The notes beneath the pieces are model-generated. The model searched no databases and was not told the origin of the DNA. It saw nothing but the letters and a program-made list of their open reading frames with translations. Below are positions 12,767 through 23,500 of a stretch of 64,000 bases of DNA, piece by piece. Source of the DNA: Burhinus oedicnemus (taxonomy: Eukaryota > Chordata > Aves > Charadriiformes > Burhinidae); the NCBI GenBank assembly GCA_008921705.1, contig VFFE01007101.1, positions 1,727,817-1,791,816 on the forward strand, read 5' to 3'. The position numbers were made by a program, and so were the translations under genes. Position 1 is the stretch's first letter. The number at the start of each line of letters is the position of its first letter.

Positions 12767-13719
12767 AACAAAGCCAAAGCAGAGGAGAAACAGCGCAGCT
12801 CCTGTACCGACCCTCCTGCGGCTGTCTCTGCTATTTAACATCTCCTGGCCTGGCCAGGCAGCAGGTAGTGTCCGAGTTCTCCAGAAAATGCCAAGAAGCC
12901 ACCTCAAAATGATTAACGCCACGTCTTCCAACTCTGAAGTATTCATTTTCTATGGATACCTATGGAAAACAGTTGCCCTCAAGACGACATATTCTGGAAA
13001 TATTTTTGAGGAAAACAACACGGGTGTTGGGAGGAGGGCAGCAGCAGAGACACTTCTCAGAGGCAGTTGTTCACCTGGAATGGCTTCCATCTGAGTACGT
13101 GTGAGTGCTCGAGCAGTCTAACCGGCCACCTCACCTGCATACTGACTTTACGGCGATCTTTTCTTTCTGCCTGGGAATTACACAATGACCAAGAGTCTGC
13201 GCCTTACCACAACACTTACCCCTTGCTCTAGAATTTAAGCTTTAATTAAAAGTTTCTACACCTTATGCCTGGAAGGAAGATTTATCAAAACATGAGCAGA
13301 ACACAAACCTTCAACCTATATAAAGCCTGAGACAACAGCTCGGAAATTCTGTTATTAGCACAGCGCCGAAATGAAATAACAGCATTTCCTAGAGGCAGTT
13401 TCAGTGAGAACACCAACTTTTTAATAAACATTAAAGTGCAGTCCTTGGTGGTTTTTTGTCCCCCTTCCCAAAGTGGCCTAACAGATTTTGCCTTCAGCTC
13501 TGCTGCTTCCCTCTCAACCATCCCAAATGGAAACCTATACTTTTTTCCTATCTAAAACATATTTAAGGACAAGATATTAACAGACTACAATCAATTGAAC
13601 AACAGTATAATGGTTTTATTTAGTACACGTTTCCTAAAGGCATGTATTTACACATTTGCTTAGGTGAAATCTCCCTCCTTTCAAAAAAAACCTCAAGCTG
13701 CAACCAAGAGTTTCAGAAA

Positions 13720-14310
13720 ATGCCGCGAGAGGTCAGGGCTGGGCAATGCCCCTCCACGGGGGCACAGAGCTTCAGTAGCGTCTGTGTCGCAGCCCTTCAG
13801 AAACTGCCTCTTGTCCACATATTTGCCACCACCATTAAAAGCCTGATCCAAAGCCCACTGATGTCAATGGGAATCCGTTACCTTCCGCGGGATTTGGGTA
13901 AGTGTACCGTGAGCTGCACCGCGCCAAGCACCGCCGAAGGAGGAGTGCTCCACAAAGAGCATTCCCGAACAAGACCCAAAACCACAGGGGCAAGTCACAC
14001 CCTGCCTGCGGCTGATCCCTATCGTGCAGTCCTGTCTCAGACGGCAAATCTCCCAGCCTCCAGGGAACGGCAGACAAACACTTTAGTCATGGCACACTGC
14101 GGAGGGCATACAAAACCAGTTTTGTTTCAGGACAAAACCACAGAAACAATGAGGCACGGCAGCGGTTTCACAAATCCGCAGTCACTCATGTCGCAGTTTC
14201 ACGTTACGCCGGGTCCGGTGCTGCATGAGGAGCTGCCAGAAGCCACGATCCCTCTCCCCACGCCAGGAATGCCCTCCTTCCTCCTCCCCTGTGCCTCATC
14301 ACACAGCTGA
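13720..14310. promoter_or_regulatory. CpG-rich patch (weak CpG-island candidate)
   Basis: A manual count gives about 29 CpG dinucleotides in 13721-14280. This is far denser than the flanking AT-rich DNA, where CpG is rare. The G+C content is also visibly higher. A patch of this kind can mark a promoter, an enhancer, an exon-rich region or an old unmethylated element. The 222-residue plus-strand frame over it (13642-14310) is overlapped by an 80-residue minus-strand frame, and neither resembles a known domain. The high G+C alone reduces stop codons, so I treat the frame as a by-product. Confidence 0.35.
13841..13874. repeat. ancient repeat relic ('gcctgatccaaagccca')
   Basis: GCCTGATCCAAAGCCCACTG is followed by ATGTCAATGGGAAT. 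It matches one half of the palindromic 'gcctgatccaaagcccattgaagtcaatggga' motif, which I remember as common in degraded copies across reptile and bird genomes. The same core, GATCCAAAGCCCA, recurs at 18197-18209. It is probably an old miniature transposon relic, but I cannot name the family. Confidence 0.45.
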
Positions 14311-16448
14311 AGGGTGACTCAGCTCACCTCCCAGATGGAAATCATCCTGATGCTCATGCACACAAAATCTGTCCATCGAGATACACACACACATGCTGAG
14401 AGGAACCACCCTGCAGCCATGCAACCACAGGATACTGAAAAGAAGGGGAGGAAGAGAAACCTGTGGGGAACGGTGGAGTAGAGATCGACTGGCACACACA
14501 GTCACAGCTATCCTAGACAAAAATGAAGTTACATTCAGGTGGGTTTCCAGGAAAAAGGCTGCTTTGTGATCTTCCATTGCACATCATTCAGCACAGTCAG
14601 GTGTGCTGTGCTTGCACAAAATACCCTCAAACTCTTGCATTTTGGTTTTATTCCCTGCTGTAACAAAAGAGATAAAGCTACTAAACTTTCCCCATACAAA
14701 AATCAAATTTATCATCTATACTGAGCCAAGTGTATGGATGTTGCAATGCCACCAATATCCACTGAAGAGGGTTATAGTAGGCAGTTCTTTTGCACAGATT
14801 GGCTTTAAAGTCGCAGACACCTGTGCACTGTCAGAAATCTCTCCAGTATTTACAGCTTTCAGACTTTTTTTAGGTAAGTACCTAATTACTATGCAAGTGC
14901 TTTCATGGGATTATATGGGGGAAGAGAGGAAAACAAGGGGGAATCCAACGTATCATCCCCTCTCTTACCTTAACCGAATTCGAGACTGCCCCCTGTTCCC
15001 ATTTCTTTTTCTTCATTCCTGCTCAAGTATGAATGATAGCACCCAACAGGCATACCCTTGGGAAGAACGGAACTTCCTTCACTGTAGAAATGCTGCTCTT
15101 AAAATGCTTCAAGCATTAAAACACACAGGTTGAAGGGACAGGTCCTCGGCCTCTGTAGCACTCAGCAACCATACTGGTGCTGGAAAGATGAATTAAGCTC
15201 TGCCTACACACTATGCCTTAGAAAAAAAAAGACCAAAAAAGCCAGTGGTCCTCACTCCTTTTAGTGTAAATACATTTTCTAATCTCACGTTCGCAATCAC
15301 ACATTCATAGGCTGGTTGTATGCATGGTCTGATAAATACTGAGCTGGTTCCAGATTAACATACACTGCTGAAAGATCACTCTACAGAAGTGAAAGGACTG
15401 GACAAGTGGAACCAACTTGGTATTTGTTGTTAGGGCAGTGCTTTGTTGCACCATAGAGACCTGAACAGCTCCAGGACCAAGGCTGGTACGAAGATGGGAA
15501 TTCAGCCGAAACATGAGGAAGCTCTTCCCATTGCTCCTGGCACTTAGCGCTGCACTGTACTGCACCGTGCGCTGCTGGCACTGTAGCTGCAATCAAAGAA
15601 TGCCTCTCACCTGAATTTTGTCAAGACACAAAAGTAAATTATCATATGAGTCACCATTTCTAAGTTTTTTACTGAACAAGAGCACACGCAAAAATTTTAC
15701 AAACCACTCTGTGCAATACAATTTGCAGTCCATTGCAAAAGACCCAAATCACTAAAAAACCCACAGGCCCAGGCGACACTGCATGGCAGGGAAACATTTG
15801 TGTTTTGAGCTCTACCAATTCTATTTGCCAAGATATACTACTGTGACCACTGAGCACCTCGGGGGATTAAAGAGTTAATAAATCCATAAGAAAATGCACA
15901 ATTACATAAAATACAATCTGTCAATCAGATATTGGAAATGGACTATGAAGATGCCAGGATAAGTGCATGTACTTATACCCAGAGAACACTTTAAATAGTC
16001 GACCGTGATTTATACATGCTGCAGCTGTCACACACACTATTTCTGACATTCAAGAGCCTATGCATACTGTCAGTTGAAGAAATTTCTAGTTATTTGCTAT
16101 TTTGTAGACCTGTAAATCACATAAATGCTCTTACTATTACCATGTGCTCTGACAGTTTGCATCAACAGACCATCTCGGAAGAACTACAGTGATGAATTAT
16201 TGATAGGATCTCACATAGCTGGCAAACATTTATTTGAAATGCTGTGACACAGAACCTGCCTCTTTACAGTCACAAGATCAACCCTAATGTAAACTATAGC
16301 ATACAACAGATCAAAAAATATATAGCCTAGCTCTTAATGCATGATCTCATTTTTATCATTAGATGGTTCCCATAAAGTTTGTTTATTATTGATGTGAAAT
16401 GCTGGAACCAAAATATCCCGTAGCTGGAAGCTGGAAGTCTCAGTAACT

Positions 16449-16463
16449 GAGTCAGTGTGACTC
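16449..16463. promoter_or_regulatory. AP-1-like inverted pair GAGTCA-GTG-TGACTC
   Basis: Two exact inverted half-elements, GAGTCA and TGACTC, flank a 3-base spacer. The left part reads CTGAGTCAG, close to the AP-1/Maf consensus TGAGTCA. This is a candidate bZIP binding palindrome. Without conservation or chromatin data it may be coincidence. Confidence 0.25.
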
Positions 16464-18196
16464 TTTTGGCCTCCTCTCAATATGCTTTATTTCTTCTATT
16501 GAATAAACAAACAGTCCCAGTCTGTAATGACAAAGCAAGCCAGGATTTTCCCGTATTGTTTTGACAGATGTTGTCAGGGACTGATTACAAAAACCTGTAT
16601 ACCTAGTAGATATTTACTGCTGCGATTTTCCATAATGTAACTGAACTACACGCAAAATAAACTAATGTCATAGGAAGCTGTGCTAACGATAAGCCTCTGA
16701 CTATGAAAATTAAACTGCAAAATAACTTTTCTAACTGTAGCAAAATCTATTTTGAAAGGCACTGAAGGAAAAAATATGTTATTTGTTACATTGTACTAAC
16801 AGGGCACAGAAGACTATGATGGAGATGAAAGGACCGATTATCAAAACACCTCAATGTCTGGTTCAGGCACCTTGCAGGAAAAGAGCCGATATTTTTCCAA
16901 AGGTCTCATTACTCAAAAGCTCTCAACAAGAACAGCCAGACCAACCTTCAGCTGAATGCTACTTAGCTCAGTACATTCAGTCAGCATTTAGTCTATTAAT
17001 AATGTTTTTGTGCTCTGTTTTTGCAGGTAGTTGGGAAATGCATCAAAGGTGGTGGGGTTCAATCACAGTGAATTATTTTAAAGGGTTTTCTGGGTTTTGT
17101 GTTGCAGGAGGGTTGCGGGAGGATGCTGTTTAACTGACCACACCTGTGCATTATTTTAAACAACAATAAATAAAAGTAGACCCATGCCCCATTACAATTA
17201 TATGCAGAATTGTGAAACGGAACGATTTTCTATTATCAGGTGTTAATGTGCCCTTTGTAACTGCTAAAAGGAAGACGCTAGACACTGCAGCATCACGGGG
17301 CTTCCTTTTGAATGTTATTTTTCAGGTCTGTAGCCCCCACTGGCTCTGACATTTACTTGTTAGATAGGAAATCACAAGTGAGTACCAAGAGGACAATATA
17401 CTTTTGAAGCTAAGGGAAAATGAGACCTATGGGATAAGGGGCATCACAGCGAGGGCATTTGGACCAGCAGGTTTTTTTGCAACAGGTGTTTTTGCAAGCC
17501 CAGGTGACTAATAATTCTGGAAATGGAAAACCTGTATTTCTGTATAACTGACAAGAGGTATTTTATTACATCATTTTGTCTGTGCAGAATGAAGCAATAC
17601 ACAAATCATACGTAAAAGTGTATTTCCCCAGTATTTCTGTAGATTCTGCACAGCCACAGAAATAGATGTGCGTGTCTGTACGCATACATACTACACCTAG
17701 GACTGAAAGAATAAATATAAATAAAAAGACATCAACAAGTCATTGCACATTTGCAGCTGAATCCTTGTGTGGTTGGTTGGAGTAAGATCCTAACGTGGTA
17801 TAAGCCAAAAGGTCTAAAAAGTTTCAGTGATCAAAAGTTTTCACTACTGTCTCTAATAAAATACTTCCTTCAGTGAAAAAAAAGAGAGGCTTTTTAATCA
17901 TATGTAGAAATATACCATTTGATGACTTTTCTTACATTGCTTGTCTTCAGGTGTGTAAAACAAGCCCAAACCTGAGAATTTTGCAATTTTTCAATTTAAA
18001 ACTAACTTTAAATGAAAACTACAACTCAAAAAAAGGCTTAATTCTTCACCAGTGTGAAGGAAAGTTGAAAGATATTCACGCAATTCAGTGCAGTTAACAT
18101 CCAGGAGGTAAAGTATTTAGGTGGGAATTAGGATATCATAGTCTCTCCAAGGATATGAGCCTAAGTGACTTAGGCTTTCCTGGATATCAAGGATAA

Positions 18197-18209
18197 GATC
18201 CAAAGCCCA
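18197..18209. repeat. ancient repeat core GATCCAAAGCCCA
   Basis: An exact 13-base match to the core at 13845-13857, in the same orientation and preceded by GGATAA. It is probably another remnant of the same old element, with its flanks decayed beyond recognition. The match alone is short. Confidence 0.25.
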
Positions 18210-18774
18210 TTTTAAAATCTATAAATTTTTCCAATGATTTACATTACCATTAAACAGACCTGATTCGATAGAAATCTCACAAAAGTGGAAACGACCTTCT
18301 TGATTATCACGTTTCTTTTCTTAAAACCTTAACTTTCTTCAGACTAGAAATATATAAAACGCATTTGTTCAATAATTTGTTCAATACCACCGAGTTGAAA
18401 GCAATACAGCTGCCTGATTAGGCCAGTCTTGTGTCTGTTGCCGTACTCTGGGAAGATTATAAACTGCCTATCATCCCTCTGTGCCACAAGTAGGGTCAAT
18501 ATGTCATTCTTTCCATGCAGAATGTTATGTAAGAAATTACAAAGGGGCCCTATTTAGATGACATTCCGTTTTATTTCATATTCTAATGGCCCAGGAATGG
18601 CAAGGTAAAAAGAACATATTGTCCCAGCGGAAATTTTAGGAATAGCACTGAACGAGATGTGCATACAGTAACACTTAGATATGCACTTTGACCTCTCTTG
18701 ACACTACAGATCCTTTTCCACTTTCCAAAAGTTTCCAAGAGGAAGCAAAGGGAGTTATCTCTGTCTATCTGATG

Positions 18775-18796
18775 TCTCGGTGACATTTCACCGAGA
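18775..18796. repeat. perfect 8-bp hairpin TCTCGGTG/CACCGAGA
   Basis: TCTCGGTG at 18775-18782 and its exact reverse complement at 18789-18796 are separated by ACATTT. Two CpG sites sit in the stem, which is unusual for the surrounding AT-rich DNA. No function is evident. Confidence 0.7.
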
Positions 18797-20414
18797 TGAT
18801 AGTTCACTGGGATTTGCACATCTAAAACTCTCTCCAGGGAAGCTTGTGAAAAATACCAGTCTAACCTACTTTCAGGACTCAGCAGAGTAAATCTGTTTCC
18901 AGCACCAGCAGCGGCTGACGTGGATGGGAGGATACGAGGGAGAGCAAAGGGACCTGCTCCAGCTCAGCCCTGTAGTGCCTGGGCAGGCCTAAAAGCCACT
19001 CACAGAAATGAAACACCCCTGTGAAATTATTTAAAATCAAGACCTGATTTAAGAAAAAAGGCAAATTCTTTGGGGGATGATATTATAGAACTAACACAAA
19101 AACAAAATCTACAGCAGATATGCCTACAGATGAGAATCAAGCAAAACCTTTATTCAGAAAAAACTCCCTTGAAATAACAAATTCATTCCCAATAACTTTG
19201 AAATCAGTTATGCTTCCAGCTAAAAAAAGTGTCATTGTGAGAGATACGTGATGATACTCACAATATTTCTAGCTGTAGGTTGCATTAGGCATTTGGAAAA
19301 ACAGAGTCAGGCTATATCTAGTTTGCTCTTCATTATGCGAATTCCAGACCTGAAGCAGCCACAGCAGAGCAGAGGACCCTCCTGACATGTTCACAGACCA
19401 TCCCCCCCACTAAATTCTTTAACGATGCTCCCACAGACAGCACAAGTTGTGGGTGTTTTCTCCTCCTTCTTATTTTTTCCCCTTGTCTCACAGCAGAGAG
19501 TCCCCAAGACTATATAATATACTACGTTTCAAACCCTTACTTCTTCGTGCCTCCTGAACCCAATCTAAACTGCAAACTTCATTTGATTGAAGGGGGATGA
19601 TGCTTAGTACCTCTGTGAAAAAAATCAAGACCGTTAAATCCATCAGCAAGTGATTCATCTTTCAGATGAAATGAGCACCACCAGAAAATTGTGGAACACA
19701 ACAGACTCCAAAAAACAAAACGGGCAGGAATCATCTTTAATTTACCATAATTTACACTGTTCTGGTCACCTTCAGCGATTATTACTTATTGCATGCAATG
19801 AGAGCAATGTAAACCACAAGCAGTATGTGAAGGCAAGCTGTCAAGGAAACAAAGTAAATCAAAAAGGAAGGAGAATTTCAGCTAGGCTAACATGCAGAAG
19901 CACTTTTCTTGAGTGATACATGACTCGAGTGAGAGAAAGGATGAGCTCTGATTGATTTCCTTGCAATTATATGAGTAAAGACAAAAGGGCATAGCGTTAC
20001 TCATTATACCATCACCTTCCCAGTGGGTTATATACAAATGAGGACTAGCCAAGCAAAGTTGAAGTATCCTTGTAAACAGCAATTACAGCAGATACACACA
20101 AACTGGGTCGTATGTGCTTCACCCAAAGGTTGGCTGTGTAAGGGCTGATTCCAACTCAAAAGTTGTCAGCCTTGCTAATATCAGACCCTTCAGCTTTATG
20201 TTACCCATCGCAATGTATTTTACATAGTAAGCCAAGTTGCACTTCTCCCTCTCTTTCCAACACTTCCCAAACCATATGAGAGGAACAGTCCCCTTCAAAT
20301 TCACTTCAATTACGCCTTAACTAATTGGGCTGACCCCAGGGCTGCGGGAAAATGCCATTTCCCTCCTGCGCTGGGCGCTCCTACAGCCAGCACTGCCCAC
20401 CAGCTATGCCTGGT

Positions 20415-20570
20415 ATGCAGCTCCAGCATTGCACAGAAGCCACGCTCATGGATAACCAGCTCCGGCATCGCACAGAAGCCATGCTTGTGGATAACCAGCT
20501 CCGGCACCACACAGAAGCCGCGCTCGTGGGTAACCAGCTCCGGCATCGCACAGAAGCCACGCTCGTGGAT
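20415..20570. repeat. 39-bp minisatellite, four copies
   Basis: Copies run 20415-20453, 20454-20492, 20493-20531 and 20532-20570. The unit begins AACCAGCTCCGGCATCGCAC and continues through AGAAGCCACGCTCGTGGAT. The first copy is the most diverged at its start. CpG sites in the unit vary between copies (CGCTCG, TGCTTG), consistent with methylated-cytosine decay. Because 39 is a multiple of three and the unit lacks stops in several frames, open frames arise on both strands here (minus 20310-20576 and 20381-20629, plus 20352-20648), with a 13-residue periodicity such as HERGFCAMPELVI. I read these as a property of the repeat, not as evidence of a gene. Confidence 0.95.
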
Positions 20571-23500
20571 AACCACAAGTTACACCACCAAAAGATGTGC
20601 AAGTCCATGCATAAAGAGGAAGACTTCACACAGCTGCTGTTCTTATGATCTCTCTAGATAAGGGTAAGGCAGCATGCCCTGCTGCTGCTTCTTGGCCGGT
20701 AAATTAAGGTGTGGGCTTTGCCTCACAGCAGTCTGGGAAGACTTTTCAGAAATCTGAATCCTCATTCTGTGGGAAGAGAAACTCTTGAGGCACTACAAAC
20801 AGAAAGCAGAAAAGTGCTGTTGGCCACAACTCCTGCAATCTAATTGATCCAAATAAGAAATAGTCGCAACTATCCATGGCTGTCAATAATTCTAGAAAAA
20901 GTTTTGCTTAGTTGAATCTACACAGCTGATGCCTCTTCCATTAAAATTTCCTGTGCTTTATACACAGAGGTCTACAGATTTATTTCATATCGACTTATGT
21001 TACTCATTTAAAGTTGTCGTTTGAAATTATTTTAGGCATAATATTTACAAAATTAATTCAGTAAGAAAGCTTATTGCAGAGGGATTCTAGTTTCGCCTGC
21101 TGAAACCACTTGGTCCAATCATTTATGGTAGTAAATAAATGTTATGAAACTTCATGGAGAAACTATTATCCAAATTACTGAACAACAAGAGAAAAGCCTT
21201 TATTATGTTCCAGGAATGTATTTCTGGCAGAGAAAATAACATTCGTATACAATGTCTTTTTATAGATTAGTGAGAGGAAAAAATGACTGTATTGATGTAC
21301 TGCAAACTGTAGAGATTTTTTTCTTTCCTGAGGAATTACAAGTGACATCGGTTTTCATAATATCTGAGAAGAAGAGAATATACTTTGTTGAAAGAATTCC
21401 AGCTTTTTTATTCTGCTAAGTTGTGTTACTGAGACAAACTTTCCCATTGTTTATTGTTTGCCAAGTTGTGGCTCTGGTGTACATAAAGAAAAAGTGTTTC
21501 AAGCCCTCGAATATTTTCCCTGAATAATTATTTTATTGTTTTCTCTCGAGCAAAGCAGCAAAATGACCCAACTGAGATCTGTGACAGCATTTGCCAGGGG
21601 CTTGAATCCTCCATCTCCACTGCATAAAATAAAATTCTTTGTGACGTCTCAGCAGACTATTCTCAGGATAGTTATTCCTCGATCATGTTGGTTCAAGCAA
21701 TCCTCTTCAATGGTCAAAAATCTTGTTCAAAAAACTAAGCAGTAAGTACTGGGGTTCTGCAGAGGAAAACAGTTTGTGAGATTTTCCCCAAGGTGGCAAG
21801 CAAAATACAAAGTATAGAGGGGAAAAAAAAGAGCTAAGATAATAGGATTTTATGGTAAATCTCTAGGGAAGTCCACTTGTTCTCCCCTTCATCACTGTAT
21901 AACAGGCAGAGCTTTGGGCCATACTGGTGAAGCTCTCCGATCCATCAAACGAATCTTTGCTCTGAAATAAACCTGAAGATCAATCAGACACATGGAATGT
22001 GTCATCTATCCCAGAACAAGACTCTCTATGTAACATTTTTTCCCATGTAGAAATAAGAAGGACGAACTTCCACTCTGCAAGTTAAATTTTTCATAGAAAT
22101 GATTCATTACACCATATTTTTGTTAGCAGGGGAATCAACAGGTTGACTATGCTGCTGAGTCAAACTTCAGCAGTTCAAGAATTTTTTTAGCCATTTCAAT
22201 GGGAAAAGGATTAAAATCATGTGTGTGACATTCGTGAGGTAATGCAAATTGCCACATTGCCACCAGTTACTACCACCATCCATGTCTGCATTGTAAAACC
22301 TTTCTTAATACAAGTAGACTCATATGAAAATGGACAGTTTTCCAGTCCTGTACTCCTACCACTCACTCTGCATGAAGGAAGTTACATTTTGCAGATAAGG
22401 AAATCCCAATATTCTTTATACGTAATTCTACGACAGGCCAAGAAAAATCGCATTTGATAATTGCAGTCACAAAGGAAGAGTTCTTAGCATACACACCTCA
22501 TTGTGAAAAAAGTAGCTTTATTTTTAAACCACATCTATTAAATATATTTATTTGTCTTCGTATGTGTTTTTTTTAAAAAAAAACCACAACGTAGATATAT
22601 GTGTCAGCTCCTTTCTTGTCTAAGTTGACTCCCCTGACACAAGTGGACTGAAAAAGTTTGTGCCAGTATAATTTGTCCTCTATTTCTTAACTGTATCCAG
22701 ATATTTCATTCAAGAGTATTTCCCCTTTATTTTTTCCACTGATAATACGTTACATTTTATGTTTGCAAAATTCATTTTGGCATAGCATACTTTCCCTCAT
22801 AACGAGCAACCCCAAAAGATTTGTCATGTCAGTTACCTGTAGTCCCAGCATGTCTTAGCATCTCTGTTTTGCAAAAGACATACATAGTGTGGTGCAGTGA
22901 CTGTCCCATATGGCAAACGCAGGAGCTCTCGTGCTGGTCGTGGTTCAGAGCCAGGGGGAGAAACTGGGCCAAGCATCTGGACTCATCTGGTTTTGTGCAG
23001 CCATCCTTTCAGATTGCTGTTGGTCTTTCGCCTGCGGTGGAATCTTGATCTCACAAAAGCCAGCAGAAGTATTTCTCCCCCATGCTGGACATCCTTACTG
23101 TCATTGTCTCAAATCAAAACTACTAAAAGCTTTGACGAACTTAGTCCCACTGCAGAGGGTCATTTTTAAGCCCTTGAGACGAAACGCATATCCTAAGTAC
23201 TCGCTGCAGAGTATCAGCAGGATTTCACAGCAGAATGTATTTTGCAGCTGTCTGCCTAGTGAGCGATGTCACACAAAATTACTTTTTATTCCCTTTTCTT
23301 TATTAAGAGGAACACTTGACAAAAGGCAAACTATGCTGTTGACTTAAACTTCAGCAGGTGTTCCACAAGCCGCTGCTCTGCGGGAGGCACAGAGCAGCAG
23401 CTCCATACAATCAGCATTCACTTCTGGAAGTTCTTCTTTTGCAAAGCAAAGATTATAATAGTTCAAAGAAAATAATCTGTGCAACTGTCAAAAGGCAAGA

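Larger units (their letters stand above)
12767..20414. other. unique DNA, no gene seen apart from listed elements
   Basis: Single-copy sequence with the CpG-rich patch at about 13720-14310, two relics of an old repeat, a hairpin and an AP-1-like palindrome, listed separately. The longest chance frames are 222 residues (13642-14310, +) and 176 residues (14603-15133, +). A near-perfect donor sequence TAG|GTAAGTA occurs at about 14871-14879 without a matching supported exon. A (CA)n run of about six units lies near 14384. Confidence 0.55.

Noticed and set aside
13642..14310. 222-residue plus-strand open frame
   Set aside because: No recognisable domain, random-looking composition, overlapped by a minus-strand frame. 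Explained by local G+C and CpG content. The patch itself is kept as a finding.
14603..15133. 176-residue plus-strand open frame with an internal TAG|GTAAGTA donor
   Set aside because: Composition is not protein-like and no convincing acceptor could be paired with the donor.
15380..15600. Possible LINE-like peptide on the minus strand
   Set aside because: Residues could not be aligned convincingly to CR1 or any other family from memory.
20310..20648. Three overlapping frames encoding 13-residue repeats
   Set aside because: They are a direct consequence of the 39-bp tandem repeat having no stops in several frames.
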